Shown: positions 1 through 7,832, counted from the stretch's first letter. The stretch: DNA of 29,767 nt from an uncultured Clostridia bacterium (GCA_934278925.1 CAKQWJ010000026.1:1-29767); one strand, 5' to 3'. Notes: a model not told the origin generated them from the sequence alone. Numbers and translations are program-made.

Positions 1-300
1 GGTCACATACATTCTACTAAAGAGTCTCTATGGATTTCAATTTTATTACATGTTCAAGTTGATTTTACAATCGGCGGAATTAAAAGATTCTTTTCTGCCA
101 GAAAGAGATTAAAATCAGTAAAGAAAGGTCTGAAACGAGTACGGCGAGTAGTGTACTCAACACTTGTTAAGAAGAGTATTGTTTCTGGTATTTACAATGC
201 TGCTAAACGAACGGTAGGTCGTTATAAGACTTCAATAAAGAAAACAGTACACCATTGGGCAGGAAGTATCCGAAGAAAGTTTAAAAGGTGGTGGAAGTAG
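1..300 (+). CDS. C-terminal part of an unrecognised, very basic protein (cut by window edge)
   Basis: The frame is open from base 1 and ends at a TAG at 298-300, giving 99 residues of a protein whose beginning lies outside the window. The visible part is strongly cationic, with runs such as SARKRLKSVKKGLKRVRR and the ending RRKFKRWWK, and has almost no acidic residues. No domain is recognised. The next gene begins at the base after the stop, and its ribosome binding site lies inside this gene, so the two are translationally linked. A basic C-terminal tail followed by small membrane proteins is an arrangement seen with polymorphic toxins and their immunity proteins, but the upstream part needed to test this is missing. 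Base composition is AT-rich compared with the metabolic genes of the window. Confidence 0.6.
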   Translation, partial: GHIHSTKESLWISILLHVQVDFTIGGIKRFFSARKRLKSVKKGLKRVRRVVYSTLVKKSIVSGIYNAAKRTVGRYKTSIKKTVHHWAGSIRRKFKRWWK

Positions 301-795
301 GTGGAGTATCAAGATTTATGGAAAGAAATGCTGAGCTGGCAAGTTTACTACATGTTCATTGGTTTCGCAATTTCTGTGCTCGGTTCATCGGTTTGTGGAG
401 CAAATGAAGCCCGATTCCTTTTAAGGAAATATGGAAAATGGAAGGGGTTAAAGAAATATGAGAGTAAGCATCCATTTTGTCTATATAGCCTCTTATATTT
501 GTGGTATGACCGATACTATCCGGTAAATCAACCGGAGTATAAAAAGTTTAAACGTGCAATTAATAAATCGAGAATAATCAATATTTTGGGAATACAACTG
601 ATGTGCAGCCTGTTGTTGGTTGGTATAAAGCAGTATATTTGGGGCATGTATTTTGGCAATTTGAAAGATGCCGAAATAATAGAAATTTTTAGAGAGACTT
701 CTTGTCGCCTGATTATAGCATATGCTGTTATTCCTTCTATTCTATTAAATGCAGCACAGGCAATCATGAATCGTATGGATAGAAAAAGGGGATAA
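301..795 (+). CDS. Small membrane protein of unknown function, three predicted TM segments
   Basis: The protein has 164 residues and starts at a GTG directly after the upstream stop. AGGTGG at 286-291 gives a 9-base spacer to this GTG, which supports it over the ATG at 328. Three hydrophobic stretches are visible, around residues 14-33, 93-112 and 135-153, with a basic loop in between (for example KYGKWKGLKKYESK). No family is recognised. It lies between a basic truncated protein and a second membrane protein five bases downstream, so the three probably form one transcript. A role as an immunity or accessory membrane protein is inference from context only. AT-rich codon use fits a transferred segment. 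Confidence 0.7.
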   Translation: MEYQDLWKEMLSWQVYYMFIGFAISVLGSSVCGANEARFLLRKYGKWKGLKKYESKHPFCLYSLLYLWYDRYYPVNQPEYKKFKRAINKSRIINILGIQLMCSLLLVGIKQYIWGMYFGNLKDAEIIEIFRETSCRLIIAYAVIPSILLNAAQAIMNRMDRKRG

Positions 796-800
796 CAAAT

Positions 801-1418
801 ATGATAGCAGTATTAATTGTATTCTTAATTGCGTCGATTATAAATTGGAGAATTGCACGAAAGAGACAAGCCCATTGTTGGAGAGATGAATCAAGTCGCA
901 GAAAAAACCAGAAAAAAACAATTTTTGTTGTAATTCGTTCGAAGGTGGGCGACACACCAATTGCAGCGATGGTACCTGTTGGTTGCATCTTTTGTATTAT
1001 TTATTTAACGTATTATGGTCAATCGATGACCAATTCAATGCGCGCCGGTGTTTTTATTGTTAATATCATCGTCTTTGCAATGGGCTGTATTCCATATGCG
1101 TACGAAATTTGTTTCGATGAGTATACGATTTGCAGGAGAATTTTCAATCGGAGAAAGTATTGGAATCTTTGCGATATTAAATACTGCAAGGTAAAGATGA
1201 AGTCGTATAGGATGGGGGTTTATCCGGTAATATATGTATATATGAAGGGAAAAAGATTACCGGCCTTCTGGGTCAGCGAAGAGCAGTTTGGATTTATGCG
1301 TTTTCTAAGATGCATGAAATTTGTAGGAAAGAAAAAGGGGCAAAAGCCCGGTCACCCAAGAGTTCCGCTTATCGGAAAAGAGAAGTTGGATGATTATTTT
1401 CTGAGAAGAGACATTTAA
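801..1418 (+). CDS. Membrane protein with C-terminal PH-like soluble region
   Basis: The protein has 205 residues, with AAAGGGGA at 784-791 as ribosome binding site and ATG at 801, five bases after the previous stop. It has an N-terminal membrane segment (residues 1-16), a basic cytoplasmic stretch, and two further segments around 53-72 and 81-100. About 105 soluble residues follow. That C-terminal part alternates short beta-like stretches (DEYTICRRIFNRRKYW, VYPVIYVYMKGKRL), suggesting a small PH-like fold as in many Bacillota membrane proteins, but this is a fold impression and not a family match. It is the last gene of the apparent three-gene unit. Function unknown; immunity-type role possible by position. 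Confidence 0.68.
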   Translation: MIAVLIVFLIASIINWRIARKRQAHCWRDESSRRKNQKKTIFVVIRSKVGDTPIAAMVPVGCIFCIIYLTYYGQSMTNSMRAGVFIVNIIVFAMGCIPYAYEICFDEYTICRRIFNRRKYWNLCDIKYCKVKMKSYRMGVYPVIYVYMKGKRLPAFWVSEEQFGFMRFLRCMKFVGKKKGQKPGHPRVPLIGKEKLDDYFLRRDI

Positions 1419-1460
1419 AGCTAATTCTTAAATCATAATTCAAAGAAGGGAAAAAACATT

Positions 1461-2696
1461 ATGAAAAAGGGAAATGTACTGGCGGTCCTTTTGGCGACCG
1501 TAGGAATCATGCTTTTCGGTACTCTGGCGGTATCGGCGGATGCACACGCCGGAATTCAATCCGCATCCGGAAAGAGCAGTGTGCCAACTGCGATTGCAAA
1601 TAATGAGTCCGGCGCAGTCACCTCCGCAAAAGCAACTGCGGGGAAGACACGGAAGGCGAAAGCTTCCGCAAACACAGCGGCGTATTCCGGCCTGTACCAG
1701 GTGAAGATTGCGGGAGATATATGTCCAAGCGCCGGAAGCCGGGCAATGGATTTGATCAATTAGTACCGTAAAGCGAACGGAAAAAGTAGCATCGAACGGG
1801 ACAATACTCGTGAGCTTATGGCAATTACCCGTGCGGGAGAGATTTCGGTATACTACAATGCCATGCGTCCTTCCGGAACGGCCGGACCGGATCTTATCAT
1901 TGGATTCTATGATGAAGATAAGCATGCGACCATCGACACCTGGTTCAACAAATTAGATCCGGATTTGAAGAAATTACTTCTGGACGATCAATGGAAGTCC
2001 GGATGGGTTGGCGTTTTCCGCAGTGAAGCCGGATATTCTTATGTTGCCGTGGATTTGTACCCGACGGCAACGCAGGGAAGAACGAACTCCAATTTGGAAG
2101 GGGAATACACGCTGCCCTTCCATGTGATGGACAAATGCCTGAACGTGAAGGGCCTGTTCTGCGACAAGAACGTTAACCTTTACAACAAGAACACCTTGAC
2201 AAAGGGCGCCACCTACTATTACGTAGTGATGAACTACAACCAGGTGGAGGATGTGAATCTGTTCTACTCTCAGACCACCAAGTCCTCCAACACCAAGGTG
2301 ATTTCCGCCACACAGGATGGCATCCTGAAGGCAAAATACCCGGGAGTAGCGAAGGTAACCGTTAAGCCGGCGGCCAGTTCCGGACTGTCCATGTCCAAGA
2401 CGCTGGTGGTTCTGCCGAGCAAGGTGACCGGCGTGAAGCTGACCGCAAAGAAGAAAGCCATGAAGGTTGCGTGGAAGAAGACGGCGGGAGCATCCGGATA
2501 CAAGGTGTACCGGGCAACTTCCAAAAAGGGAAAGTACACATGCGTCAAGACCGCATCTTCCAAAACAACTTCCTTCACCAACAAGAAGCTGAAGAAGAAC
2601 AAGAAATACTACTATAAGGTATGTGCTTTCGTGAAGTCCGGCAAAAAGACGTACAACGGTGCATACTCCACCGTGGTTATGAAGAAAGCAAAATAG
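1461..2696 (+). pseudogene. Secreted CAP-domain / Ig-like / FnIII protein interrupted by one in-frame TAG
   Basis: An ATG at 1461, preceded by AAGAAGGG, opens a 100-codon frame that stops at TAG 1761-1763. The same frame is open again to a stop at 2694-2696, so one base change explains the break. The first part has a signal peptide (residues 1-26, ending near SADAHA) and a low-complexity Ala/Ser/Lys spacer. Across the stop the protein reads like a CAP (SCP-like) domain: RAMDLIN-stop-YRKANGKSSIERD, where relatives have LINEYRK, so GAG to TAG is the simplest change. It then runs through ITRAGEISVYYNAMRPSG. An Ig-like region follows, then a fibronectin type III domain (KVTGVKLTAKKKAMKVAWKK to the end). 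The histidine usually found before RP-G in CAP proteins is not present. The downstream piece has no signal peptide, so without readthrough it would not be exported. Confidence 0.82.
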
Positions 2697-2713
2697 CATA
2701 CGTGAATCCACCG

Positions 2714-2742
2714 GGGGCAGCCGAAAGGCTGCCCCTGATTTT
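2714..2742 (+). terminator. Intrinsic terminator after the CAP-protein locus
   Basis: A perfect 9-bp stem, GGGGCAGCC (2714-2722) with GGCTGCCCC (2727-2735), closes a GAAA tetraloop. It is followed by TGATTTTT. It sits 18 bases after the stop at 2696. Confidence 0.88.
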
Positions 2743-2822
2743 TAGATTTTCCAGTTGGCTGAAGTTGCTTCATCGAGTGTCCAGTCGGTAATTAGAGTTC
2801 TGCAATTGAAATGAATTAAATA

Positions 2823-3103
2823 TGCCTAGAATTTCGGAACGACTTCACGCTAATCTTACAATTTCGGCGGATTAGCGTGAACGGATTTCCGACTCAGCAC
2901 GATTTTGCCATTCAAGTTCCGGAGAGCAAAGAGGTTTCTTGAAAACAGTTCACGCTTTTTGAAGGGGGCCCCCCTTTGCAGCGTGAATAGAAGGCCGTAC
3001 GCCCTTGAGGCAAAATTAGAATCCCGCAAATTCGGAGATTTTCGTTCACGCTAAATCCTCCTTTTATGCCAAAAAGCGTGAACTGCTCTCAAAAATCTAG
3101 GCA
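2823..3103. mobile_element. MITE-like element with 29-bp imperfect terminal inverted repeats and TA flanks
   Basis: This 281-bp piece begins TGCCTAGA (2823-2830) and ends TCTAGGCA (3096-3103). A TA lies just outside each end, at 2821-2822 and 3104-3105. The first 29 bases and the reverse complement of the last 29 agree at 22 positions, including identical 8-mers at both ends of the repeat (TGCCTAGA and TTCACGCT). TTCACGCT occurs six times as three inverted pairs: 2844-2855/2870-2881 (12-bp perfect arms), 2949-2956/2980-2987 around a GGGGG/CCCCC core, and 3044-3052/3075-3083. There is no room for a transposase. TA flanks are typical of elements moved by Tc1/mariner or IS630-type enzymes; because TA is self-complementary, a target duplication cannot be told from an extended terminal repeat. 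With the flanking bases it fills most of the 2697-3277 gap. Confidence 0.72.
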
Positions 3104-3277
3104 TATGGGAATGCGCACGCAGAAAGCGGATAATGTAATTAGAATCGTACCGCTTTTAGCTCAGAGGTTTAATGAGGACGATGCAGGAAACCATTTTTCC
3201 TTTACAATGAGGCGAAATAATGGGAAAATAGTCAGCGGATGGTATTCTTTGTTGAAACTATACCGAAAGGAGAAAAA

Positions 3278-3559
3278 ATGAATCACAAGATGACTAAAAG
3301 TGAAAAGGAGAAACAGATTCGGCGGGAGGCGAAAGCAACTATTATCCTCTTTCTGATCTGTTTCGTGTGGAATGTGGGCTGCGCCTACGGCCTGTCCGGC
3401 TGCAGCGTCCGGGTACTGGGACTGCCCCTGTGGTGGGTGCTCAGCACTCCCGGCGTATTTGTGATTGCGGTGATAGGCGTGATTTTCTTAGTGCGCAAAG
3501 TCTTCGTGGACTTTGACCTGGATGAAGAATCGGAGGGAGGTGCCCCTCATGCAGAGTAA
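3278..3559 (+). CDS. yhdT: YhdT family small membrane protein (DUF997)
   Basis: The protein has 93 residues from ATG 3278, chosen because AAAGGAG lies just upstream; an in-frame ATG at 3239 lacks a comparable site. The N-terminus is charged (MTKSEKEKQIRREAKAT). Two hydrophobic segments follow, around residues 23-44 and 54-76, and the tail is acidic (DFDLDEESEGG). Size, topology and position directly before panF match YhdT, a poorly understood protein that sits next to the pantothenate symporter gene in many bacteria. Its stop overlaps the start of panF by 11 bases, so the two are translationally coupled. It may help PanF assemble or work, but this is inferred from conserved linkage. I see no convincing promoter in 3104-3277. 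Confidence 0.8.
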   Translation: MNHKMTKSEKEKQIRREAKATIILFLICFVWNVGCAYGLSGCSVRVLGLPLWWVLSTPGVFVIAVIGVIFLVRKVFVDFDLDEESEGGAPHAE

Positions 3560-5096
3560 GCATTTGATTGTGCTGGCGATTCTGAGCGCCTACCTTTTGA
3601 TTAACCTGGGAATCGGAATATACATCAACCGAAAGACGGCGGGTGAGGAGAATTTCCTCAGCTCCTATTTCGTGGGATCCCGGGGCATGGGAGGTCTGGT
3701 TCTTGCCATGACTTTAGTGGCTACCTACACCAGCGCCAGCTCCTTCCTGGGCGGACCGGGGTTAGCGTCCACCTTCGGCCTGTCCCAGTCTTGGATTGCC
3801 GGGGTGCAGATTGGCGCCACGTTCCTGACGCTGGGCGTGCTGGGAAAGAAATTTGCGCTGATTTCCAGACGGATTCAGGGGGTAACCATTTCCGATTACC
3901 TGAGGGCCCGGTATCAATCCGGGGCGGTGGTGGTCCTTTGCGGCCTGGCATTGGTGGTGTTCTTCATCACCCAGATGATTGGGCAGTTTATCGGCGGAGC
4001 CACACTGATTCAAACGGTGACGGGCGTTCCATACTGGGTCGGACTCCTTCTGTTCGGCGCGGTGGTGGTTTTATATACTGCTTTTGGGGGATTCCGGGCG
4101 GTGGTGCTGACGGATACCCTGCAGGGAATCGTGATGACATGCGGAACGTTTTTGATGCTGTTTTTTATCATTCGTCAATGCGGCGGCATGGAGGACATCG
4201 TGAATCAGCTGAACGTGTCCAATCCGGGCTGGGACCTGATGGGGAAAGGCGCCTACGGGAAGGACATCGCGGTCCTTCAGCCGGGGTACATGATTTCCTA
4301 CTGGGTGCTGGTGGGCATTGCGGTGCTGGGGCTTCCGCAGACGGCGGTGCGCTGCATGGGGTTCAAGGATACCCGTTCCATGCACCGGGCGATGATTTAC
4401 GGAACGGTGGTGATCGGCATCCTGATGATCGGAATGCATTTGGCGGGGACGCTGGCGTATCCTCTGGTGGAGAACGCGAATCTGGCCAGCACGGACCAGG
4501 TGATTCCGTACGTGGTGATGAAATACATGCCGGGATGGGCCGCGGGATTTTTCCTGGCGGCACCGCTGGCGGCGGTGATGTCCACGGTGGACTCCCTGCT
4601 GATTCTGTCCTCGGCCACAATTCTGAAGGATCTGTATTTGAATTACATCGTGAAGCGGAAGGTGTGTCCGGAGGCAGAGGATGTTCGGGATGTTTCCTCG
4701 GAACTGATGAAGAAGCATCCGGCAGCGGCGGCCAACGTGCCGAAAATCAGCTTCGGCATTACGGCGGTGATCGGAATCCTTACCTGCCTGATTGCGCTGA
4801 ATCCGCCGGACGTGATTGCGTGGATCAACCTCTTCGCATTCGGCGGGCTGGAGGCCACGTTCTTCTGGCCGATTATCGGCGGTCTGTACTGGCGGAAAGG
4901 AAACAGCAAAGCCTGCCTGGCGTCCACTACCGTGGGATTGATTACGTTTGTGTTTTTCAACCGGGTAAAAATACTGCCGCTGGGGATTCACGAAATCGTG
5001 GCGGCTTTGGTACTGGGCGGAATCGTGTATTTCGCGGTGGGCAGTGGGACTGCGCAGGACGTGCCGGACGAGGACACGCTGGAGAAGTGTTTTTAA
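3549..5096 (+). CDS. panF: Sodium/pantothenate symporter
   Basis: The protein has 515 residues from ATG 3549, with GGAGG/GGAGGT about 8 bases upstream inside the end of yhdT. It belongs to the solute:sodium symporter family (SSS, LeuT fold), with about thirteen membrane segments spread over the whole length. Family features visible include an N-terminal segment leading to FLSSYFVGSRGMGGLVLAMT, then LVATYTSASSFLGGPG (about 57-72), GVTISDYLRARYQSG, TAFGGFRAVVLTDTLQG, and the AAVMSTVDSLLILSSATI segment that contributes to the sodium site in this family. It imports pantothenate, the precursor of coenzyme A, with sodium. The YhdT neighbour supports the pantothenate assignment over proline or other SSS substrates. 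The gene is followed after 21 bases by rsmJ. Confidence 0.9.
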   Translation: MQSKHLIVLAILSAYLLINLGIGIYINRKTAGEENFLSSYFVGSRGMGGLVLAMTLVATYTSASSFLGGPGLASTFGLSQSWIAGVQIGATFLTLGVLGKKFALISRRIQGVTISDYLRARYQSGAVVVLCGLALVVFFITQMIGQFIGGATLIQTVTGVPYWVGLLLFGAVVVLYTAFGGFRAVVLTDTLQGIVMTCGTFLMLFFIIRQCGGMEDIVNQLNVSNPGWDLMGKGAYGKDIAVLQPGYMISYWVLVGIAVLGLPQTAVRCMGFKDTRSMHRAMIYGTVVIGILMIGMHLAGTLAYPLVENANLASTDQVIPYVVMKYMPGWAAGFFLAAPLAAVMSTVDSLLILSSATILKDLYLNYIVKRKVCPEAEDVRDVSSELMKKHPAAAANVPKISFGITAVIGILTCLIALNPPDVIAWINLFAFGGLEATFFWPIIGGLYWRKGNSKACLASTTVGLITFVFFNRVKILPLGIHEIVAALVLGGIVYFAVGSGTAQDVPDEDTLEKCF

Positions 5097-5117
5097 TAAC
5101 TAGAATAGGATTATAAG

Positions 5118-5879
5118 ATGAATTTAACACTGTTTATTCCATCCAAAGAATATGCGGCGGCAGGGGAGCGCTGGGCCGAAAAGCTGGGGCTGCCGGTGGT
5201 TACGGATTCCGCCGAACTGTCTCCGGACCGGCTCCACCTGCAGGCGGACGATCGGGGCCTTTCCCTGGTTCAGGGAAAGCTGTCGGTGCGGGGGGATTTC
5301 ACCCACATGATTCCGCGGCTTCGCCCCTCCAATCTGAACCGGGAGTTTCTGGTAAAAGCAGGCCGAATGAAGGGCATAGAGCGTCCGGTGGCCATCGACG
5401 CTACCGCCGGGCTGGGGGAGGATTCCCTGCTCCTGGCGGCGGCCGGATTCCGGGTACACCTCTTCGAGTACAACCCGGTCATCGCTGCTTTGCTGCTGGA
5501 TGCCATGGAGCGGGCCCGGGAGGTGCCGGAGCTTCGGGAGCCGGTTTCTCGCATGGAGCTTCACGTGGGGGACAGCATCGAGGCAATGCACCGGTCGGAA
5601 GATTCCATCGGATGCATTCCGGATCTGGTGCTGCTGGATCCCATGTTCCCGGAGCGGCAGAAGAGCGCTCTGGTGAAGAAGAAATTCCAGCTGATTCACC
5701 GGCTGGAGTCTCCTTGTATGGAGGAGGAGACCCTGCTGAACGCCGCGATTGCGGCCGGCCCGCGGAAAATCCTCATCAAGCGGCCGCTGAAGGGACCGTG
5801 GCTGGCGGGGCGCAAACCGGGGTACTCCATCTTCGGAAAAGCCGTGCGGTACGACTGTATTCTTTTACCTCGAGATTAG
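5118..5879 (+). CDS. rsmJ: 16S rRNA (guanine1516-N2)-methyltransferase RsmJ
   Basis: This is a 253-residue class I SAM-dependent methyltransferase. Motif I is VAIDATAGLGEDSLLLA (about 91-107), followed by the acidic residue for the SAM ribose in LFEYNP (about 115-120) and the catalytic-region motif LLDPMFPERQKSALVKK (about 172-188). The combination DATAGLG / E-NP / LDPMFP-QKSALVKK is characteristic of RsmJ (YhiQ), which methylates G1516 (E. coli numbering) in 16S rRNA. Length is close to the E. coli enzyme. A modest AGGA site (5106-5109) precedes ATG 5118. It is the last gene of a yhdT-panF-rsmJ unit; in enterobacteria yhdT-panF is followed by another methyltransferase gene, prmA. No clear terminator follows it. 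Confidence 0.87.
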   Translation: MNLTLFIPSKEYAAAGERWAEKLGLPVVTDSAELSPDRLHLQADDRGLSLVQGKLSVRGDFTHMIPRLRPSNLNREFLVKAGRMKGIERPVAIDATAGLGEDSLLLAAAGFRVHLFEYNPVIAALLLDAMERAREVPELREPVSRMELHVGDSIEAMHRSEDSIGCIPDLVLLDPMFPERQKSALVKKKFQLIHRLESPCMEEETLLNAAIAAGPRKILIKRPLKGPWLAGRKPGYSIFGKAVRYDCILLPRD

Positions 5880-5930
5880 TCCGAATCGGAAAAATCAAGA
5901 ATTGTTATTTAGAAAATTATAGTAATCGAC

Positions 5931-5958
5931 TTGTTTATTTGTATAAAAAATGTATAAT
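5931..5958 (+). promoter_or_regulatory. Candidate sigma-A promoter of pepD
   Basis: A perfect TATAAT at 5953-5958 is preceded after 16 bases by TTGTTT (5931-5936). The spacer is AT-rich. The start codon is about 45 bases downstream, and the region is far more AT-rich than the genes on either side. Confidence 0.65.
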
Positions 5959-6002
5959 ATTGTTGATGATTTATTCCAAATGGAACAAGGAGGATTATGG
6001 TA

Positions 6003-7451
6003 ATGAGTGATGTAAGTATGCTGGAGCCAAAAGTTGTATTCCAGTACTTTGATGAGATTAGCGCGGTTCCGCGTGCGTCCAAGTTCAACGCAAAGATCAG
6101 CGAATATCTGGTGAATTTTACGAAGAAAAACAATCTGGAATACTACCAGGATGAGCTGGGCAACGTGATTATTTATAAAGGCGCGACTCCGGGATATGAG
6201 ACCGCTGAACCGGTGATGCTGCAGGGCCACATGGATATGGTTGCCGCTGTTGCAGAAGGTTACGAACACGATTTCGAAACCCAGCCGCTGGAAATCTACG
6301 TAGACGGAGATTATGTAACCGCAGCAGGAACGACCCTGGGTGCGGATAACGGTATCGCAATCGCAATGGCACTGGCTGTACTGACTTCGGATCAGGTGAG
6401 CCACCCGGCATTGGAAGTATTGATTACCGTGGATGAAGAAATCGGTATGCTGGGCGCAGAAGGCCTGGATCCTTCTAAGATTTCCGCTCGCAGAATTATC
6501 AACATCGATTCCGAGTCCGAAGGCGTTATCACCGTAGGCTGTGCCGGTGCGGTAGATTGCATTACAACATTTGAGACTCCGAGAGTAACAAAGTACGGCG
6601 TTTGCTACAAGTACGCACTGGACGGACTGCAGGGCGGTCACTCCGGAATGGATATCGATAAAGAGAGAGGCAATGCCATCGACCTGACCGGCCGTGTATT
6701 TCTGGACTGCCTGAAAGAAGCAAGAATGAATATTGTCCGCCTCACCGGCGGTGCGGTTACCAACGCAATTTGCAATAAGGTATCCGGTGAAGTTCTGGTG
6801 CATCCGGATGATTGCATCGCATTCGAGAAGGCAATGCGCGAAGTTGCGGCAGAGCTGAAGTCGGAATACGAAATCGCGGATCCGGGCCTGAAAATCACCA
6901 TGGAGAGAGTCGGCGAGATGGAAACTGAAGTCGTTTCGGATGAATGTCAGATGAACCTGATGAAGTATCTCTTCGTGATTCCGACCGGCGTTCACCACAT
7001 GAGCGTAGCGCTTCCGGGCATCGTAGAGACATCCTTGTCCATCGGATTTATCCGTCTGGAAGGTGACACCATGCAGACCGGTGCGATGATTCGTTCTTCC
7101 GTGGACAGCCGCAAGAAGAACCTGTGCCAGCGCGTAGAGATGGTTTCCGAAGCATACGGCGGCAAGTGCGAGTTCTCCGGCGATTACGGCGCATGGGAGT
7201 TCAACAACCACTCCACACTGCTGGATATCTGCGTGAACACCTTCAACCTGCACTTCGGCAGAAAGCCGGAAGTAGGTGCGGTTCATGCCGGACTGGAATG
7301 CGGAAAGTGGGCTGAGAAGTGGGGTGCCATCGACGCGGTATCCATCGGACCGGAGATGAGGGAAGTTCACTCCCCGAACGAGAAGCTGTCCATCCCGTCC
7401 ACCGCAAGAACATGGGAATACCTGAAGGCAATCCTGGCTGCTTGCAAATAG
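6003..7451 (+). CDS. pepD: Aminoacyl-histidine dipeptidase (M20 family, PepD type)
   Basis: The protein has 482 residues. Two in-frame ATGs lie close together, at 5997 and 6003. AGGAGG ends at 5993, so 6003 has the better 9-base spacing and is chosen. This cytosolic two-zinc peptidase cleaves dipeptides, including Xaa-His. Visible motifs are the metal-binding QGHMDMV (His76, Asp78), TTLGADNGIA (Asp115 bridging), and DEEIGMLGAEGL (Glu145/146, catalytic base and metal ligand). A C-terminal AGLECGKWAEKW region follows, which holds the last metal-site part in this family. Length matches PepD. It stands alone between its own promoter and a strong terminator. Codon use is somewhat less GC-rich than in panF/rsmJ. 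Confidence 0.9.
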   Translation: MSDVSMLEPKVVFQYFDEISAVPRASKFNAKISEYLVNFTKKNNLEYYQDELGNVIIYKGATPGYETAEPVMLQGHMDMVAAVAEGYEHDFETQPLEIYVDGDYVTAAGTTLGADNGIAIAMALAVLTSDQVSHPALEVLITVDEEIGMLGAEGLDPSKISARRIINIDSESEGVITVGCAGAVDCITTFETPRVTKYGVCYKYALDGLQGGHSGMDIDKERGNAIDLTGRVFLDCLKEARMNIVRLTGGAVTNAICNKVSGEVLVHPDDCIAFEKAMREVAAELKSEYEIADPGLKITMERVGEMETEVVSDECQMNLMKYLFVIPTGVHHMSVALPGIVETSLSIGFIRLEGDTMQTGAMIRSSVDSRKKNLCQRVEMVSEAYGGKCEFSGDYGAWEFNNHSTLLDICVNTFNLHFGRKPEVGAVHAGLECGKWAEKWGAIDAVSIGPEMREVHSPNEKLSIPSTARTWEYLKAILAACK

Positions 7452-7478
7452 GATTTCGATTATACGGGTAAAATAATC

Positions 7479-7509
7479 GAGAGTGCATCTTCGCGATGCA
7501 CTCTCTTTT
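7479..7509 (+). terminator. Intrinsic terminator of pepD
   Basis: An 11-bp perfect stem, GAGAGTGCATC (7479-7489) with GATGCACTCTC (7495-7505), closes a 5-base loop (TTCGC). TTTT follows. It lies 28 bases after the pepD stop. Confidence 0.88.
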
Positions 7510-7630
7510 CATGTCCTTTACAAGAGAAATGTAGGGTGAATACATGTCCATGCAAACTGTTTGAACCGCCCGACGCTAATAATTTTAAATGTGTTTAATT
7601 TGTTACCGCAAATTTTCAAAAAATGTAAAT

Positions 7631-7646
7631 ATTAAGAAATCTTAAT
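7631..7646. promoter_or_regulatory. Inverted repeat, possible operator
   Basis: ATTAAGA (7631-7637) and TCTTAAT (7640-7646) form a perfect 7-bp inverted repeat with a 2-base centre, about 20 bases upstream of a candidate -35 element. No known regulator is matched. Confidence 0.35.
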
Positions 7647-7664
7647 AATTCAGTGTGCAAAATC

Positions 7665-7695
7665 TTAACATTTTTGTAATACTTTTCTGTATAAT
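7665..7695 (+). promoter_or_regulatory. Candidate promoter of the AT-rich island genes
   Basis: TATAAT (7690-7695) is preceded by TTAACA (7665-7670) with a 19-base spacer. Transcription would begin near 7702 and give a leader of about 160 bases before the coding start at 7868. Confidence 0.55.
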
Positions 7696-7701
7696 GATTA
7701 T

Positions 7702-7817
7702 AGTAGAAACGAAGGTTCCTTCGGCCGGATGTACAGTGTGGGCGGCAAGAAGATTCGACCGCATTCATCTTCGAGGGTCCTATGTGAGTCCAGGATTTTG
7801 TCCGCACCCCCATTTTC
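7702..7817 (+). ncRNA. Possible structured 5' leader RNA, family not recognised
   Basis: Between the candidate promoter and the ribosome binding site the sequence is more GC-rich and fold-prone than its surroundings. An 8-bp closing helix can form between 7736-7743 (GTGTGGGC) and 7800-7807 (GTCCGCAC). It would enclose two hairpins: GAAGAT 7749-7754 with ATCTTC 7767-7772, and a weaker TCCT 7778-7781 with AGGA 7792-7795. A short GAAGG/CCTTC hairpin precedes them (about 7711-7721). This would be a three-way junction in the leader of the secreted protein gene. I cannot match it to a known riboswitch, T-box or 6S RNA, and there is no terminator hairpin with a T-run. Confidence 0.3.
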
Positions 7818-7832
7818 AATTATATAAACACG

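Noticed and set aside
1761..1763. Genetic recoding of TAG (pyrrolysine or suppression) in the CAP-protein gene
   Set aside because: TAG is used as the normal stop of several genes here (for example pepD, ftsH, the AgcS gene), and the flanking CAP alignment expects Glu. A simple nonsense change is more likely.
3150..3215. tRNA-like stretch (TTTTAGCTCAGAGGTTTAATGAGG)
   Set aside because: It resembles a D-arm, but there is no T-arm (GGTTCGAATCC-like) or acceptor pairing at the right distance.
3066..3281. Short open frame (71 codons) starting within the MITE-like element
   Set aside because: It has no ribosome binding site, begins in a hairpin arm of the repeat element, overlaps the yhdT ribosome binding site and start, and has no recognisable features.
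7702..7817. 6S RNA or T-box riboswitch
   Set aside because: The fold suggested is a three-way junction and not the single long hairpin with central bubble of 6S RNA. There is no T-box antiterminator sequence or terminator.
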